A stretch of 64,000 bases of DNA from JAGQNT01 sp964426605 (GTDB lineage: Bacteria > Patescibacteriota > Saccharimonadia > Saccharimonadales > UBA4665). The first letter of the stretch is position 1; each line of letters starts with the position of its first letter. This document shows positions 34,423 through 41,725 of the stretch, one piece after another. Position numbers and translations under genes: made by a program. Under the pieces are notes generated by a model. That model saw nothing but the letters and a program-made list of their open reading frames with translations, ran no database searches and was not told the origin of the DNA. The DNA is taken from assembly GCA_964426605.1 (NCBI GenBank), contig CAYRQK010000002.1, positions 124,001-188,000 on the forward strand, written 5' to 3'.

Positions 34423-35787
34423 ATGAAGCACACTATCACCCAACCCCATACTCGTTTGCTGCGATTGTCAGCCCTGGCTGCTGTAGTGGTGCTGATACTA
34501 ATACCATTTCACGCCTTTCTGACGGTCTGGCTGAGCAGTGTGGTTGGGCACTATACACTGCTTCGTCTCTGGAAAGAGGGTGTACTGTTGCTGCTGACCG
34601 TAGCTGGATCGTGGCTATCGTTCAAAAACCAATCGCTGCGCCGACGGCTTATGACAAGTAAGCTGATGTGGCTGATTGCAGGCTATATATGTGTTGAGCT
34701 GTCGTGGGGAGCGGTGGCCTACGTGCGGCACGCTGTGACGGCCAAAGCGCTCAGTTACGGTCTGCTGGTCAATATGCGATTTTTATTATTTTTTGCAGTG
34801 GTGTGGATTATTGCCAGCCAGTACGACGGCTTACGCCGGACATGGCACAAAGTAGTATTGATACCGGCGGGCGTGGTGATTGCGATTGGCTTGTTGCAGC
34901 GTTTTATTTTGCCACACGATGTGCTGCGTCATTTCGGCTATGGACATGGCACGATTCCGGTATTCGAGACCATCGACCACAAAGTGCAGTACGTGCGTAC
35001 GCAATCGACGCTGCGCGGTGCCAATCTACTGGGTGCCTATCTGATTATTGTCTTGGCGGCTCTTTGCACTATCGGTCGGCGTTGGTGGGTATGGCTGGCC
35101 TCGGTACTGGCGGTTGTGGTGCTATTTTGCAGCGGCTCACGAGGGGCTTGGATAGGAGCGGTTGTGGCTGGGATGACGCTGTTTGCGCTAGCCGTGTGGG
35201 GGAAGGTCGGAAAGCGTTGGCTGATTGGTGGCTTGGCTGGCCTCGCACTTATCGGGGTTGTATCGGTCGTAATGCTGCGCCACAACGACACAGTGCAGAA
35301 TATACTTTTCCATACCGATGAACACTCGAGGTCGGCCGTTAGTAGTAACAGTGCGCACCTCAGTGCTAGCGAGCATGCGCTGGTGCAAATCGTACACGAG
35401 CCACTGGGTCGCGGTCCGGGCACGGCTGGACCGGCTAGTGTGTATAACCACGGTCACCCAAGTCGCATCGCCGAGAACTATTTCCTGCAAATTGGCCAGG
35501 AGGTGGGTTGGCTTGGCCTAGTCGTATTCCTCGCATTCTATAGCTATGTTGGCCGTGAGTTATGGTGTCGCCGCGATGATCCGCTAGCCCGCAGTTTGTT
35601 CGCTTCGTTACTGGGACTGACGTGTGTGGCGATGTTGATGCACATCTGGACCGATGACACTATTGCTTACTTGTGGTGGGGGCTGGCTGGCATAGCGCTC
35701 GTGTCGTCCCCCGACCATCTAGAGGTCGGACCTCTAGATGCGAGTCTGAACTCAAATAACAGGGATATAAAACATCGTGAAAACTAG
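34423..35787 (+). CDS. O-antigen ligase/polymerase-like membrane protein
   Basis: The 454-residue protein has about ten hydrophobic segments. The Wzy_C/O-antigen-ligase region includes STLRGANLLGAYLIIVLA, SGSRGAWIGAVVAG and the outer-loop GRGPGTAG. EPLG..PGTAG followed by AENYFLQIGQEVGWLGL is the typical ligase pattern. It would polymerise the lipid-linked glycan or attach it to an acceptor on the cell surface. The 3' end contains a 25-bp palindrome. The following gtrA gene overlaps by 11 nt. Confidence 0.83.
   Translation: MKHTITQPHTRLLRLSALAAVVVLILIPFHAFLTVWLSSVVGHYTLLRLWKEGVLLLLTVAGSWLSFKNQSLRRRLMTSKLMWLIAGYICVELSWGAVAYVRHAVTAKALSYGLLVNMRFLLFFAVVWIIASQYDGLRRTWHKVVLIPAGVVIAIGLLQRFILPHDVLRHFGYGHGTIPVFETIDHKVQYVRTQSTLRGANLLGAYLIIVLAALCTIGRRWWVWLASVLAVVVLFCSGSRGAWIGAVVAGMTLFALAVWGKVGKRWLIGGLAGLALIGVVSVVMLRHNDTVQNILFHTDEHSRSAVSSNSAHLSASEHALVQIVHEPLGRGPGTAGPASVYNHGHPSRIAENYFLQIGQEVGWLGLVVFLAFYSYVGRELWCRRDDPLARSLFASLLGLTCVAMLMHIWTDDTIAYLWWGLAGIALVSSPDHLEVGPLDASLNSNNRDIKHREN
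35716..35740. repeat. 25-bp perfect palindrome in the 3' end of the ligase gene
   Basis: CATCTAGAGGTC and GACCTCTAGATG flank one central G. It lies about 50 bp before the ligase stop codon and just before the gtrA start. In mRNA it would form a strong hairpin with a short loop, which may modulate downstream expression or stability. Confidence 0.7.
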
Positions 35788-36196
35788 CCTCGAGGGGCTT
35801 AATGTGAAGCGCTTTGCTAAATATCTCAGCGGTGGGACACTGTATTTTTGGATTTGCTATGGCGTGTTTGCACTCTGTTATAGTGGCTTTCACTGGCACT
35901 GGTTGCCTGCCAAGGCTGCCGGTGATGTCATCGGCTGGACAATCAACTACTTTGTGCAACGTCATTGGACCTACAAAGACCGGGCTCATCTGTCAGAAAT
36001 GCGGCATGTTGGTCGCTATGTGTTCATTGAGTCGATTGGTTTTGTGCTCGATTACCTGATTATCTGGGGACTCGATAGTGTTGGTATTACCCCCTACATC
36101 GGTTTCTTTATCTCAGCCGCCTTTTTCACGGTGTGGAGCTACCTCTGGTACACCTACTGGGTGTTTCCTGCGGCGCCCAAGAGTCCTACGGCTTGA
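35777..36196 (+). CDS. GtrA-family membrane protein
   Basis: The 139-residue protein has four hydrophobic segments. KRFAKYLSGGTLYFWICYGVF at the start, WTINYFVQRHWTY in the middle and TVWSYLWYTYWVF at the end fit GtrA flippases for polyprenyl-phosphate sugars. It starts at a GTG overlapping the ligase gene by 11 nt, so translation is probably coupled. No GT2 partner lies next to it; the GT2 enzyme at 22231 is the nearest candidate. Confidence 0.78.
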   Translation: MKTSLEGLNVKRFAKYLSGGTLYFWICYGVFALCYSGFHWHWLPAKAAGDVIGWTINYFVQRHWTYKDRAHLSEMRHVGRYVFIESIGFVLDYLIIWGLDSVGITPYIGFFISAAFFTVWSYLWYTYWVFPAAPKSPTA

Positions 36197-36231
36197 ATTA
36201 GGACAAACGTAAGCAGTACAATACTGGTAGT

Positions 36232-36717
36232 ATGAACGAAAAGCAAACATCTGCCGAAAAGCCGGTCCGTCCAACCAAGAAACAGCGCGAGCTGCTGACA
36301 TTTATCGAAGAGTTTATTGCCGAGCATGGCTACAGCCCTAGCTACCGCGAAATTATGGCAGGACTGAGCTATACCTCGGTGGCCACAGTGGCGCTGCATG
36401 TCAATAGCCTGATAAAGCGTGGACATTTGCGCAAACGCGACTACAACGCTCGTTCACTGGAAGTTGTTCAGTCGGGTGAGGCCGCTAATATCACCAGTAA
36501 CCAAGTGGCGCCAGCCGAGGAAAAGTGGCTGATCGCCAAAGTTGAGCACGTGTTTAGCCAAGCGGCCGCCGGCAGTGAGTTAACCCCGGCTGCGTTGCAC
36601 GACTTGCAGACCCTAGTCGAGGCGTTACGGGTTCTCGGATTGGAGGCGGCCGCGCAAAGTTTTGTGCCCAAAATGTCTAATCTCAAGCAGCTGCAGGTTG
36701 CAGCGGCAGAATCGTAG
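36232..36717 (+). CDS. LexA-like winged-helix protein without the protease domain
   Basis: The 161-residue protein has an N-terminal LexA-type winged helix: TKKQRELLTFIEEFIAEHGY, SPSYREIMAGLSYTSVATVA and LHVNSLIKRGHLRKRDYNAR, ending in SLEVV where LexA would continue. The rest (about 90-161) is helical and lacks the LexA cleavage site and Ser-Lys dyad. It therefore cannot self-cleave like LexA. TACAAT (36217-36222) lies 9 nt before the ATG. No SOS box is recognised. It is followed after 5 bp by a membrane-anchored protein gene, probably its operon partner. Confidence 0.75.
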   Translation: MNEKQTSAEKPVRPTKKQRELLTFIEEFIAEHGYSPSYREIMAGLSYTSVATVALHVNSLIKRGHLRKRDYNARSLEVVQSGEAANITSNQVAPAEEKWLIAKVEHVFSQAAAGSELTPAALHDLQTLVEALRVLGLEAAAQSFVPKMSNLKQLQVAAAES

Positions 36718-36722
36718 CACCT

Positions 36723-37406
36723 ATGGACAGGTATCGCGTAGGTAGACGCGCTCGCCACCACCACAAAACCCAGATTGTGGTAGCTGTACTGAGTATTGGG
36801 CTGTTAGTGGTAGCTCTCATTTTTATAGCCATCAAAATGCTGCAACCTACGACCTACTTGGGCCAGGGACCAACCACAGTCACACACGTGAGTATCCCGA
36901 AGGCCAAGACCAAACCAGTGACAGCCAGTGTGTTCCAGGTACAGCTACCCGAAGACTGGCAACAATTTGCCACCCACGAACCGTATTCGCCACTGACCTG
37001 GCGTGGCACCACCCAAGACGATAGCGCTCGTCAACTGCAGATCTATGTCGACAATGTACCGACTGATCTGGGAGTCAACCGCATGCTGCCCGTCCGAGCC
37101 GATGGTAGCGGCGTAGTTGCGACCGATTCGGTGTCGGATAACTGCGTGAACTTTACGGACAAAAACACTGCCAATCCGGCGACGGGATTGGCACCGGCGC
37201 GCTGGTCGGGACTGAGCTTTTTATGCGACACCGCCAATTATGAGCGTAACCTGGTGGGCACCACTTCGCCCGACGGTATCAATAGTGTAACGGTGGGTGG
37301 ACCAACCAAGGGCACCCACAAATTCTTCTTCGTCTACACAGATCATAGTGCGCAAGCGGATTACACCGTTCTTACCGACATCTTGGCTAGCTTCAAAGTC
37401 CTGTAG
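36723..37406 (+). CDS. Membrane-anchored extracytoplasmic protein of unknown function
   Basis: The 227-residue protein has a basic N-terminus (RYRVGRRARHHHKT), one membrane segment at about residues 19-39 and an exported domain. That domain has FQVQLPEDWQQF and a C-terminal TDILASFKVL, a PsbP/Mog1-like alternation also seen in the unknown protein at 51345. Two cysteines (DNCVNF, SFLCDT) could form a disulfide outside the cell. No function is known. It lies 5 bp after the LexA-like gene. Confidence 0.6.
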   Translation: MDRYRVGRRARHHHKTQIVVAVLSIGLLVVALIFIAIKMLQPTTYLGQGPTTVTHVSIPKAKTKPVTASVFQVQLPEDWQQFATHEPYSPLTWRGTTQDDSARQLQIYVDNVPTDLGVNRMLPVRADGSGVVATDSVSDNCVNFTDKNTANPATGLAPARWSGLSFLCDTANYERNLVGTTSPDGINSVTVGGPTKGTHKFFFVYTDHSAQADYTVLTDILASFKVL

Positions 37407-37428
37407 GCAAAATACTATTTGCAAAACG

Positions 37429-37460
37429 GAAGGCATAACAAGTTTATTTGTTATGCCTTC
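37429..37460. terminator. Perfect 12-bp stem-loop after the 36723 gene
   Basis: GAAGGCATAACA (37429-37440) pairs with TGTTATGCCTTC (37449-37460) around an 8-nt loop. It separates the upstream operon from the riboswitch promoter. No U-run follows, so termination efficiency is uncertain. Confidence 0.55.
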
Positions 37461-37506
37461 AAGCATTGTGAAATATACAAACCGTATATGTAGCGCCTGG
37501 CTTGAG

Positions 37507-37515
37507 TGCTACACT
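37507..37515 (+). promoter_or_regulatory. Extended -10 promoter of the riboswitch transcript
   Basis: TGCTACACT is an extended -10 element. The RNA would start near 37522, about 10 nt before the riboswitch. The same TGCTACACT string occurs before the gene at 57353, and a related CGCTACACT at 41408. Confidence 0.5.
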
Positions 37516-37532
37516 ACGAGACGTTAACAAGT

Positions 37533-37638
37533 TGAGCTGGAAGCGGGTGTAATTCCCGTACTGTGCCGCAACGGTGAGCCTATTGACAAGAGGGTGTATA
37601 TATACTCTGGTGTCAAATGGTAAGTCCGATACAGCTTA
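37533..37638 (+). ncRNA. Cobalamin (B12) riboswitch aptamer
   Basis: The conserved core is clear at about 37539-37578: GGAAGCGGGTGTAATTCC, then CTGTGCCGCAACGGTGAG. The B12-box part AGTCCGATAC follows at 37623-37632. TGAGCTG (37533-37539) pairs with CAGCTTA (37632-37638), closing the aptamer. Between core and box, TTGACA (37583-37588) pairs with TGTCAA (37611-37616) as a peripheral arm. The spacing and order fit the AdoCbl-class riboswitch. An expression platform with a terminator follows before the zinc-ribbon gene. Confidence 0.87.
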
Positions 37639-37679
37639 CAAAAGTCTTCCGAGCAGAAGCAAGCGCGTCAGTTTTGCCG

Positions 37680-37715
37680 CCCTTTGCCTCCGTCTCGAGG
37701 GCAGAGGGATTTTTT
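37680..37715 (+). terminator. Riboswitch expression platform: terminator hairpin that covers the ribosome-binding site
   Basis: CCCTTTGCC (37680-37688) pairs with GGCAGAGGG (37700-37708) with one G-U pair. A tract of six T (37710-37715) follows directly and abuts the ATG at 37716. The 3' arm contains AGAGGGA, the only plausible ribosome-binding site, 6-7 nt before the start. The hairpin can therefore stop transcription, block translation, or do both. This is an off-switch when B12 is bound, by analogy with known B12 riboswitches. Confidence 0.8.
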
Positions 37716-38867
37716 ATGGAGACTTTGGCCGAGCAGCCGTTACAGACTGAGCGTCATGACCTGATCGAGCGAGCACGCAATGATGCTGAAACCTGGCTAG
37801 CTGAGGTGCTCGATGGCTCGATGCGGACGCCCTTCGAGTACGATTTTGATGGCCGAGAGCTCCATGCCCAGGATGGTGGTGCGCTGGGCCGGATCTTTGA
37901 AGATGCGCTTGTGGACGCCCGGCGTTTGCGAGTTGAGGATCCACAACTCGAATTTGAAGGTCGACGTCGTTCGCTTGAACTCGACGAGTACCACGAGATG
38001 CTGGCTATGGCCCGAGGTGAACTGCCCAATACGATGGTGGTCGTATCGGATTTCCCACCAGAGTTGATGCATGCTACACATGATGTCGGCGGCTACAATA
38101 CGACCAGAAAACAGACCATGCTCCGGGTCATAACCTATGATAATGGCCGCCTCCGTATGTATTCGCAGAGCCTCGATGGTTCCAACCGGCAAGCACTTGA
38201 GCAGTTATATGAAGATTGCGGCATTCAACCGCAGTCTGGTGAACTGCTGGGTCAGCGCATGCACCTCGACGTTGTGCCAGAAGATCAAGCGTATGTCGTT
38301 GACCGCCTGACTGGCGCGTATGATCGTAATCTGGCGGCACAATACGGCGGGCAGTGGTATGCTGGCCGGCCCGAACCCCAGCACGATACATATAGTTTCG
38401 TGATCCGCCAACGCGAGCTCATTGGTCATTATGTGGAACGCCAGTTGAGTGGGTCGATGACTGATGGTGAGCGCTACAATATTGCTGCGTTGATCACCAA
38501 ACGATTCGACCAATTCAAGTGTCTGGTTGCGGGAGAAGACTCTGTGGGCATTGTGCCGGCCGAGTGCTTTGAGCAGTTTGCTGGCCGACTGGTGACCTGC
38601 GCACTGAAATGGGAGCTGCACCAAGCCGGCAACGAAGCCCGGGCAAGTGGCCAGACGTTCAGTGGCTGCGGCGCCAGCGTCGGTCCGGCCGGTGGTGAAC
38701 TATCTGCTACTGATCAGCTCAAGCAAGCGGGCTATGGCAATCTTTCGGGCGAGGACAAATATGGCTCACTCAAGTTTGATTGCCCGAAGTGCAAACGCAC
38801 CAACACTCGGCCACGCGGCAAATTGATACCACATTGTCAGTCTTGCGGGGCTAGTGTTCGGTGTTAG
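37716..38867 (+). CDS. B12-riboswitch-controlled zinc-ribbon protein of unknown function
   Basis: The 383-residue protein has no signal peptide or membrane segment. Residues 1-320 are acidic, mixed helix/strand and match no family I recognise. A GCGASV segment lies near residue 317. The C-terminus holds a zinc ribbon, CPKC-x14-CQSC. The frame is open 99 nt further upstream, but that stretch is the riboswitch terminator, so I chose the ATG at 37716. Control by a cobalamin riboswitch implies a role in B12 metabolism, transport or a B12-replaceable reaction, yet no such gene is nearby. It overlaps the convergent antiporter gene by 4 nt. Confidence 0.8.
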   Translation: METLAEQPLQTERHDLIERARNDAETWLAEVLDGSMRTPFEYDFDGRELHAQDGGALGRIFEDALVDARRLRVEDPQLEFEGRRRSLELDEYHEMLAMARGELPNTMVVVSDFPPELMHATHDVGGYNTTRKQTMLRVITYDNGRLRMYSQSLDGSNRQALEQLYEDCGIQPQSGELLGQRMHLDVVPEDQAYVVDRLTGAYDRNLAAQYGGQWYAGRPEPQHDTYSFVIRQRELIGHYVERQLSGSMTDGERYNIAALITKRFDQFKCLVAGEDSVGIVPAECFEQFAGRLVTCALKWELHQAGNEARASGQTFSGCGASVGPAGGELSATDQLKQAGYGNLSGEDKYGSLKFDCPKCKRTNTRPRGKLIPHCQSCGASVRC

Positions 38868-40576
38868 ATAGCTTCTTCGGACAGTGTGAGTGGATGACTC
38901 TTCTCGAGATGTGCTAGGTGCTTGGCGCGGTAGCGGTCAAAGTGCCGCCGATCAATGCCGTTGCGGTGGATGAGTGAACTTAAGCGTTCGGAGCCGGCGA
39001 GGTGCGGAATCATGACGTAACTGCAGCCTAGCTCGTATAGCTGTAGCGCTTCTTCGTAGCTGTTGGCGTTGCAAACAACGACCGCGTCAGGGTTATAGAA
39101 ATTGATATGCCGTACTAATTCCTGATTGGTTGCAGAATCGGTAATAGTGCTGACAATGAGCTTTGCATTGCTAACCTCGATTTCTTCGAGCAACTCGGCA
39201 TCAGTGGCATCGCCGTATTGGCAAGGGATACGCCGGTGTTGGAGTAACTCAATGACAGTCGGGTCGTAATCGATGACCAAGAATTTTCGCTTGAGTTCTT
39301 TAAAGGTGTGTATAAATTCGTGACCACCGCGCTGGTAACCAAACAGCATGAGCTGGTAACCTTGTTTGGACTTCTGCTCTTTGTGACTCCGATCTTTGGC
39401 GAAAAAGATTGCGAATAATTTGAGCCGGTCGAAACTTGTAAACAGTCGGTTGTCGTATTTCATGAGATAGGTTGACACCGTTATAGTAACCATAGCCACA
39501 ATAGTCATGATAGTGCTCAGGTGTGTACTCACCAGTCCGTTAGCTACGGCCAACACCACGAGCACGATGGAGAACTCGCTGACCTGGGATAAGTTGATGC
39601 CCGCTTTGAAGGCAACCCGCTTCGGGTAGCCCAGTAGGCCGAGTGTTGTTGTCACGATAGTTGGCTTGAGGATAATGACTGCGGCCGACAAGACCAGTGC
39701 CGGGACCAGTGCTGCACCCAGGTTAGTCACTTGCAAGCTTTCGCCCAGTGTAATGAAAAACAGCACTACGAAGAAGTCTCGCAGCGGTTTCAGCCGTGAC
39801 TCGATTTCCTGAGCGTAGGGCAGCGAAGCGAGGGCGACGCCGGCAAATAGCGCCCCAACCTCGATAGAAAACCCGGTGTATTCGAATAGACTGGCTACCC
39901 CAAAACCCCAGGCGATAGCGAACAAAAACAAGCTTTCCTGGCTGGTGGCGATAGCTTTGACCACTCGGGGCAATATGTATTTACTGGCGATTACCAGGAA
40001 TGCCAGTAGTAAGAATCCCCGCCCAAGCAACAAGCCGATTTCGTTCAGACCGATGCCCTGGTCTTTGCCAGCTGCCACGAATAGCAGTGCCATGGTAGCT
40101 ACGATATCATCGAGCAGGATAACGCCGATGGCAATTTGACCGTGCAACCGGTTTTGCTCCTTTTTGTCGGCGAGTACTTTCACAATGATGATGGTACTGC
40201 TAAAGAAGAGCGCCAGGCCGATGATGACCGCTTCGGTAGTCGAGAAGTTGAATAGTAATCGCCCTAGCAAAAATCCGACCGACCCCATTACCACTACGAG
40301 GGCTGTCGCTGTGACAAATATTGACTTTCCGACTCGGGTGATCACTGATATATTCATGCCGAGTCCAATGATGAATAGCAGCAGGGCAATACCGATGGTT
40401 GAGAAACCGTCGAAGGCTTCTTTGGAATGAATAAGGTGGAGCATCGATGGGCCCACGGCGATGCCCGTTAGAATGTAACCCAGGATTAGAGGCTGTCTGA
40501 GTAGTCGCATCACCAACGAAACCGCTGCTGCAACAACGATGACCAAACTGAGTTCTGTGAAAATAGTGTGTTCCAT
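38864..40576 (-). CDS. CPA2-family cation:proton antiporter (KefB/KefC-like) with TrkA-N domain
   Basis: The 570-residue protein has about twelve membrane segments (residues 5-385), with YILTGIAVGPSMLHLI, LDDIVATMALLF (the conserved DD-type ion site) and INLSQVSEFSIVLV. A cytoplasmic RCK/TrkA-N domain follows (about 410-530) with MLFGYQRGGHEFIHTF and CQYGDATDAELLEE. It would exchange K+ or Na+ for H+ under nucleotide control. Kef glutathione-binding details cannot be assigned. It is divergent from the small ORF and nadD. Confidence 0.88.
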   Translation of the reverse strand: MEHTIFTELSLVIVVAAAVSLVMRLLRQPLILGYILTGIAVGPSMLHLIHSKEAFDGFSTIGIALLLFIIGLGMNISVITRVGKSIFVTATALVVVMGSVGFLLGRLLFNFSTTEAVIIGLALFFSSTIIIVKVLADKKEQNRLHGQIAIGVILLDDIVATMALLFVAAGKDQGIGLNEIGLLLGRGFLLLAFLVIASKYILPRVVKAIATSQESLFLFAIAWGFGVASLFEYTGFSIEVGALFAGVALASLPYAQEIESRLKPLRDFFVVLFFITLGESLQVTNLGAALVPALVLSAAVIILKPTIVTTTLGLLGYPKRVAFKAGINLSQVSEFSIVLVVLAVANGLVSTHLSTIMTIVAMVTITVSTYLMKYDNRLFTSFDRLKLFAIFFAKDRSHKEQKSKQGYQLMLFGYQRGGHEFIHTFKELKRKFLVIDYDPTVIELLQHRRIPCQYGDATDAELLEEIEVSNAKLIVSTITDSATNQELVRHINFYNPDAVVVCNANSYEEALQLYELGCSYVMIPHLAGSERLSSLIHRNGIDRRHFDRYRAKHLAHLEKSHPLTLSEEAI

Positions 40577-40648
40577 GTTTGTTTTTCTAAGGTGACTAAC
40601 TCTAGTTTACTACAAATCTCTCAGTGGGTGCGCAGCCCGGGGAGTAAA

Positions 40649-40759
40649 ATGATACGTATGAGTAACCAAGATGTACAACGTACTGGTGCCGCGGCGGCAC
40701 TCGACTCCAGGAATATCCAACGGGCGTCCTCTGCGGGCACGAGAGGGTTACCGCTATGA
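40649..40759 (+). CDS. Small ORF upstream of and overlapping nadD
   Basis: The ORF of 36 codons starts at an ATG with GGGGAG 4 nt before it. It ends in a TGA that overlaps the nadD ATG (ATGA). The peptide (MIRMSNQDVQRTGAAAALDS...) matches nothing known. The good ribosome-binding site and stop-start overlap suggest translational coupling of nadD rather than a functional protein. Confidence 0.45.
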   Translation: MIRMSNQDVQRTGAAAALDSRNIQRASSAGTRGLPL

Positions 40760-41361
40760 GGAGAGATTTGCCGAGGCGTGTTGGCGTGTATGCCGGCACG
40801 TTCGATCCGGTGCACGCAGGTCACATCGCCTTTGCCCTCGAGGCAATGCAAACGGCGAAGCTCGATAGAGTCATCTTCCTGCCAGAGCGTCGCCCGAGGT
40901 TTAAGACCGCCACTGAGCATTTCGGCCATCGAGTAGCGATGCTCAACCGGGCAGTGCGTCCGCATCCCAAGCTCGAGGTTCTGGAGCTGGTGGATGGTAA
41001 CTTCACGGTTAAGCGCACGTTACCGCGGTTGCATTCTCTATTTCCAGGCGTGCAGTTGGTGCTTTTGATGGGTTCGGACGTAGTGTCTCATGTACCCGAC
41101 TGGCCTGATGCCGATAGCCTGCTTGCAGAGTGTGAGCTGGCCATTGGGTTGCGTGATTACGACCAGGTTAAAGCAGTGGCCATGTGTGTTGCTAGCTGGC
41201 CGTCCGCACCACGCAAGATACACGTATGCGAGACCTACGCTGCCGCTGTTTCTTCGAGCAGGGTCCGTCTCGCTATCAGATCTCGTGTCCATGTACCGGG
41301 TGTGCTACAGAGTGTTGCGCACTACGCTCGCGCCAACTGGCTCTACGTGGCATTACCATGA
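40756..41361 (+). CDS. nadD: Nicotinate-nucleotide adenylyltransferase (NadD-like)
   Basis: The 201-residue protein has the nucleotidyltransferase motif GVYAGTFDPVHAGH (HxGH at the end) near residues 10-23, LLMGSDVVSH, and the C-terminal SSSRVR that replaces the usual SSTxIR. The tail VAHYARANWLY matches the NadD YIxxxxLY end. It converts NaMN or NMN plus ATP to NaAD or NAD+. Patescibacteria often lack de novo NAD synthesis, so this may serve salvage. The start overlaps a small upstream ORF. Confidence 0.82.
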   Translation: MRRDLPRRVGVYAGTFDPVHAGHIAFALEAMQTAKLDRVIFLPERRPRFKTATEHFGHRVAMLNRAVRPHPKLEVLELVDGNFTVKRTLPRLHSLFPGVQLVLLMGSDVVSHVPDWPDADSLLAECELAIGLRDYDQVKAVAMCVASWPSAPRKIHVCETYAAAVSSSRVRLAIRSRVHVPGVLQSVAHYARANWLYVALP

Positions 41362-41385
41362 TGTCAAAATCACTACAAACCCGCG

Positions 41386-41415
41386 TTGACAACCCTAAAA
41401 CGCTTTCGCTACACT
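41386..41415 (+). promoter_or_regulatory. Strong promoter upstream of a small structured transcript
   Basis: TTGACA (41386-41391) and TACACT (41410-41415) are separated by 18 bp, near consensus. Transcription would begin around 41422. No annotated gene follows for over 130 bp, so the transcript is either a noncoding RNA or a leader for the 30-codon ORF. Confidence 0.65.
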
Positions 41416-41421
41416 AAGGGT

Positions 41422-41699
41422 ACTTTCAATAGCGTGCGAGACGCTACGGGAGACACAAAAACAACAAAATAGAAACGCCACGAAACGGATAATGTTAGTA
41501 GTTGTGACACTCTTGTCATACTACTGAGGTTATCCAACTTGAGGCACGGAGTTACAGATGCCCATCAAAGTAAATGTCGCTAAAAGCGAGGAAACGCAAG
41601 TACTGGTCCGAGTACGCCGCCCCACCTGGGCGCAATTCTTGGTCTACTAACAAATAACATACATTGAGCCGGGTTAGTCTCACCCGGCCTAATGTATGT
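41422..41699 (+). ncRNA. Candidate structured small RNA between nadD and the DsbA-like gene
   Basis: From the predicted start near 41422, three hairpins are visible. Hairpin 1: TAGCGT/ACGCTA at 41430-41446. Hairpin 2: AGTAGT/ACTACT with inner TGACA/TGTCA at 41497-41525. Hairpin 3: ACATACATT/AATGTATGT with inner GCCGGGT/ACCCGGC at 41657-41699. Hairpin 3 is very strong and could end the transcript and also the convergent gene. A 30-codon ORF lies between hairpins 2 and 3. No known RNA family is recognised. Confidence 0.5.
41558..41650 (+). CDS. Small basic 30-residue ORF
   Basis: The ORF reads MPIKVNVAKSEETQ and ends in TWAQFLVY, with GGAG 6-7 nt before the ATG. It lies inside a strongly transcribed, structured stretch. 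The ribosome-binding site and compact position between hairpins support translation, but no homolog is recognised and the length is too short for certainty. Confidence 0.45.
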   Translation: MPIKVNVAKSEETQVLVRVRRPTWAQFLVY

Positions 41700-41725
41700 G
41701 TCTGAGAGGTGACTGTGCGTAGCTG

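Noticed and set aside
37617..37715. 33-codon N-terminal extension of the zinc-ribbon protein
   Set aside because: The extension is translated from the riboswitch B12 box and terminator hairpin; the ATG at 37716 has the ribosome-binding site.
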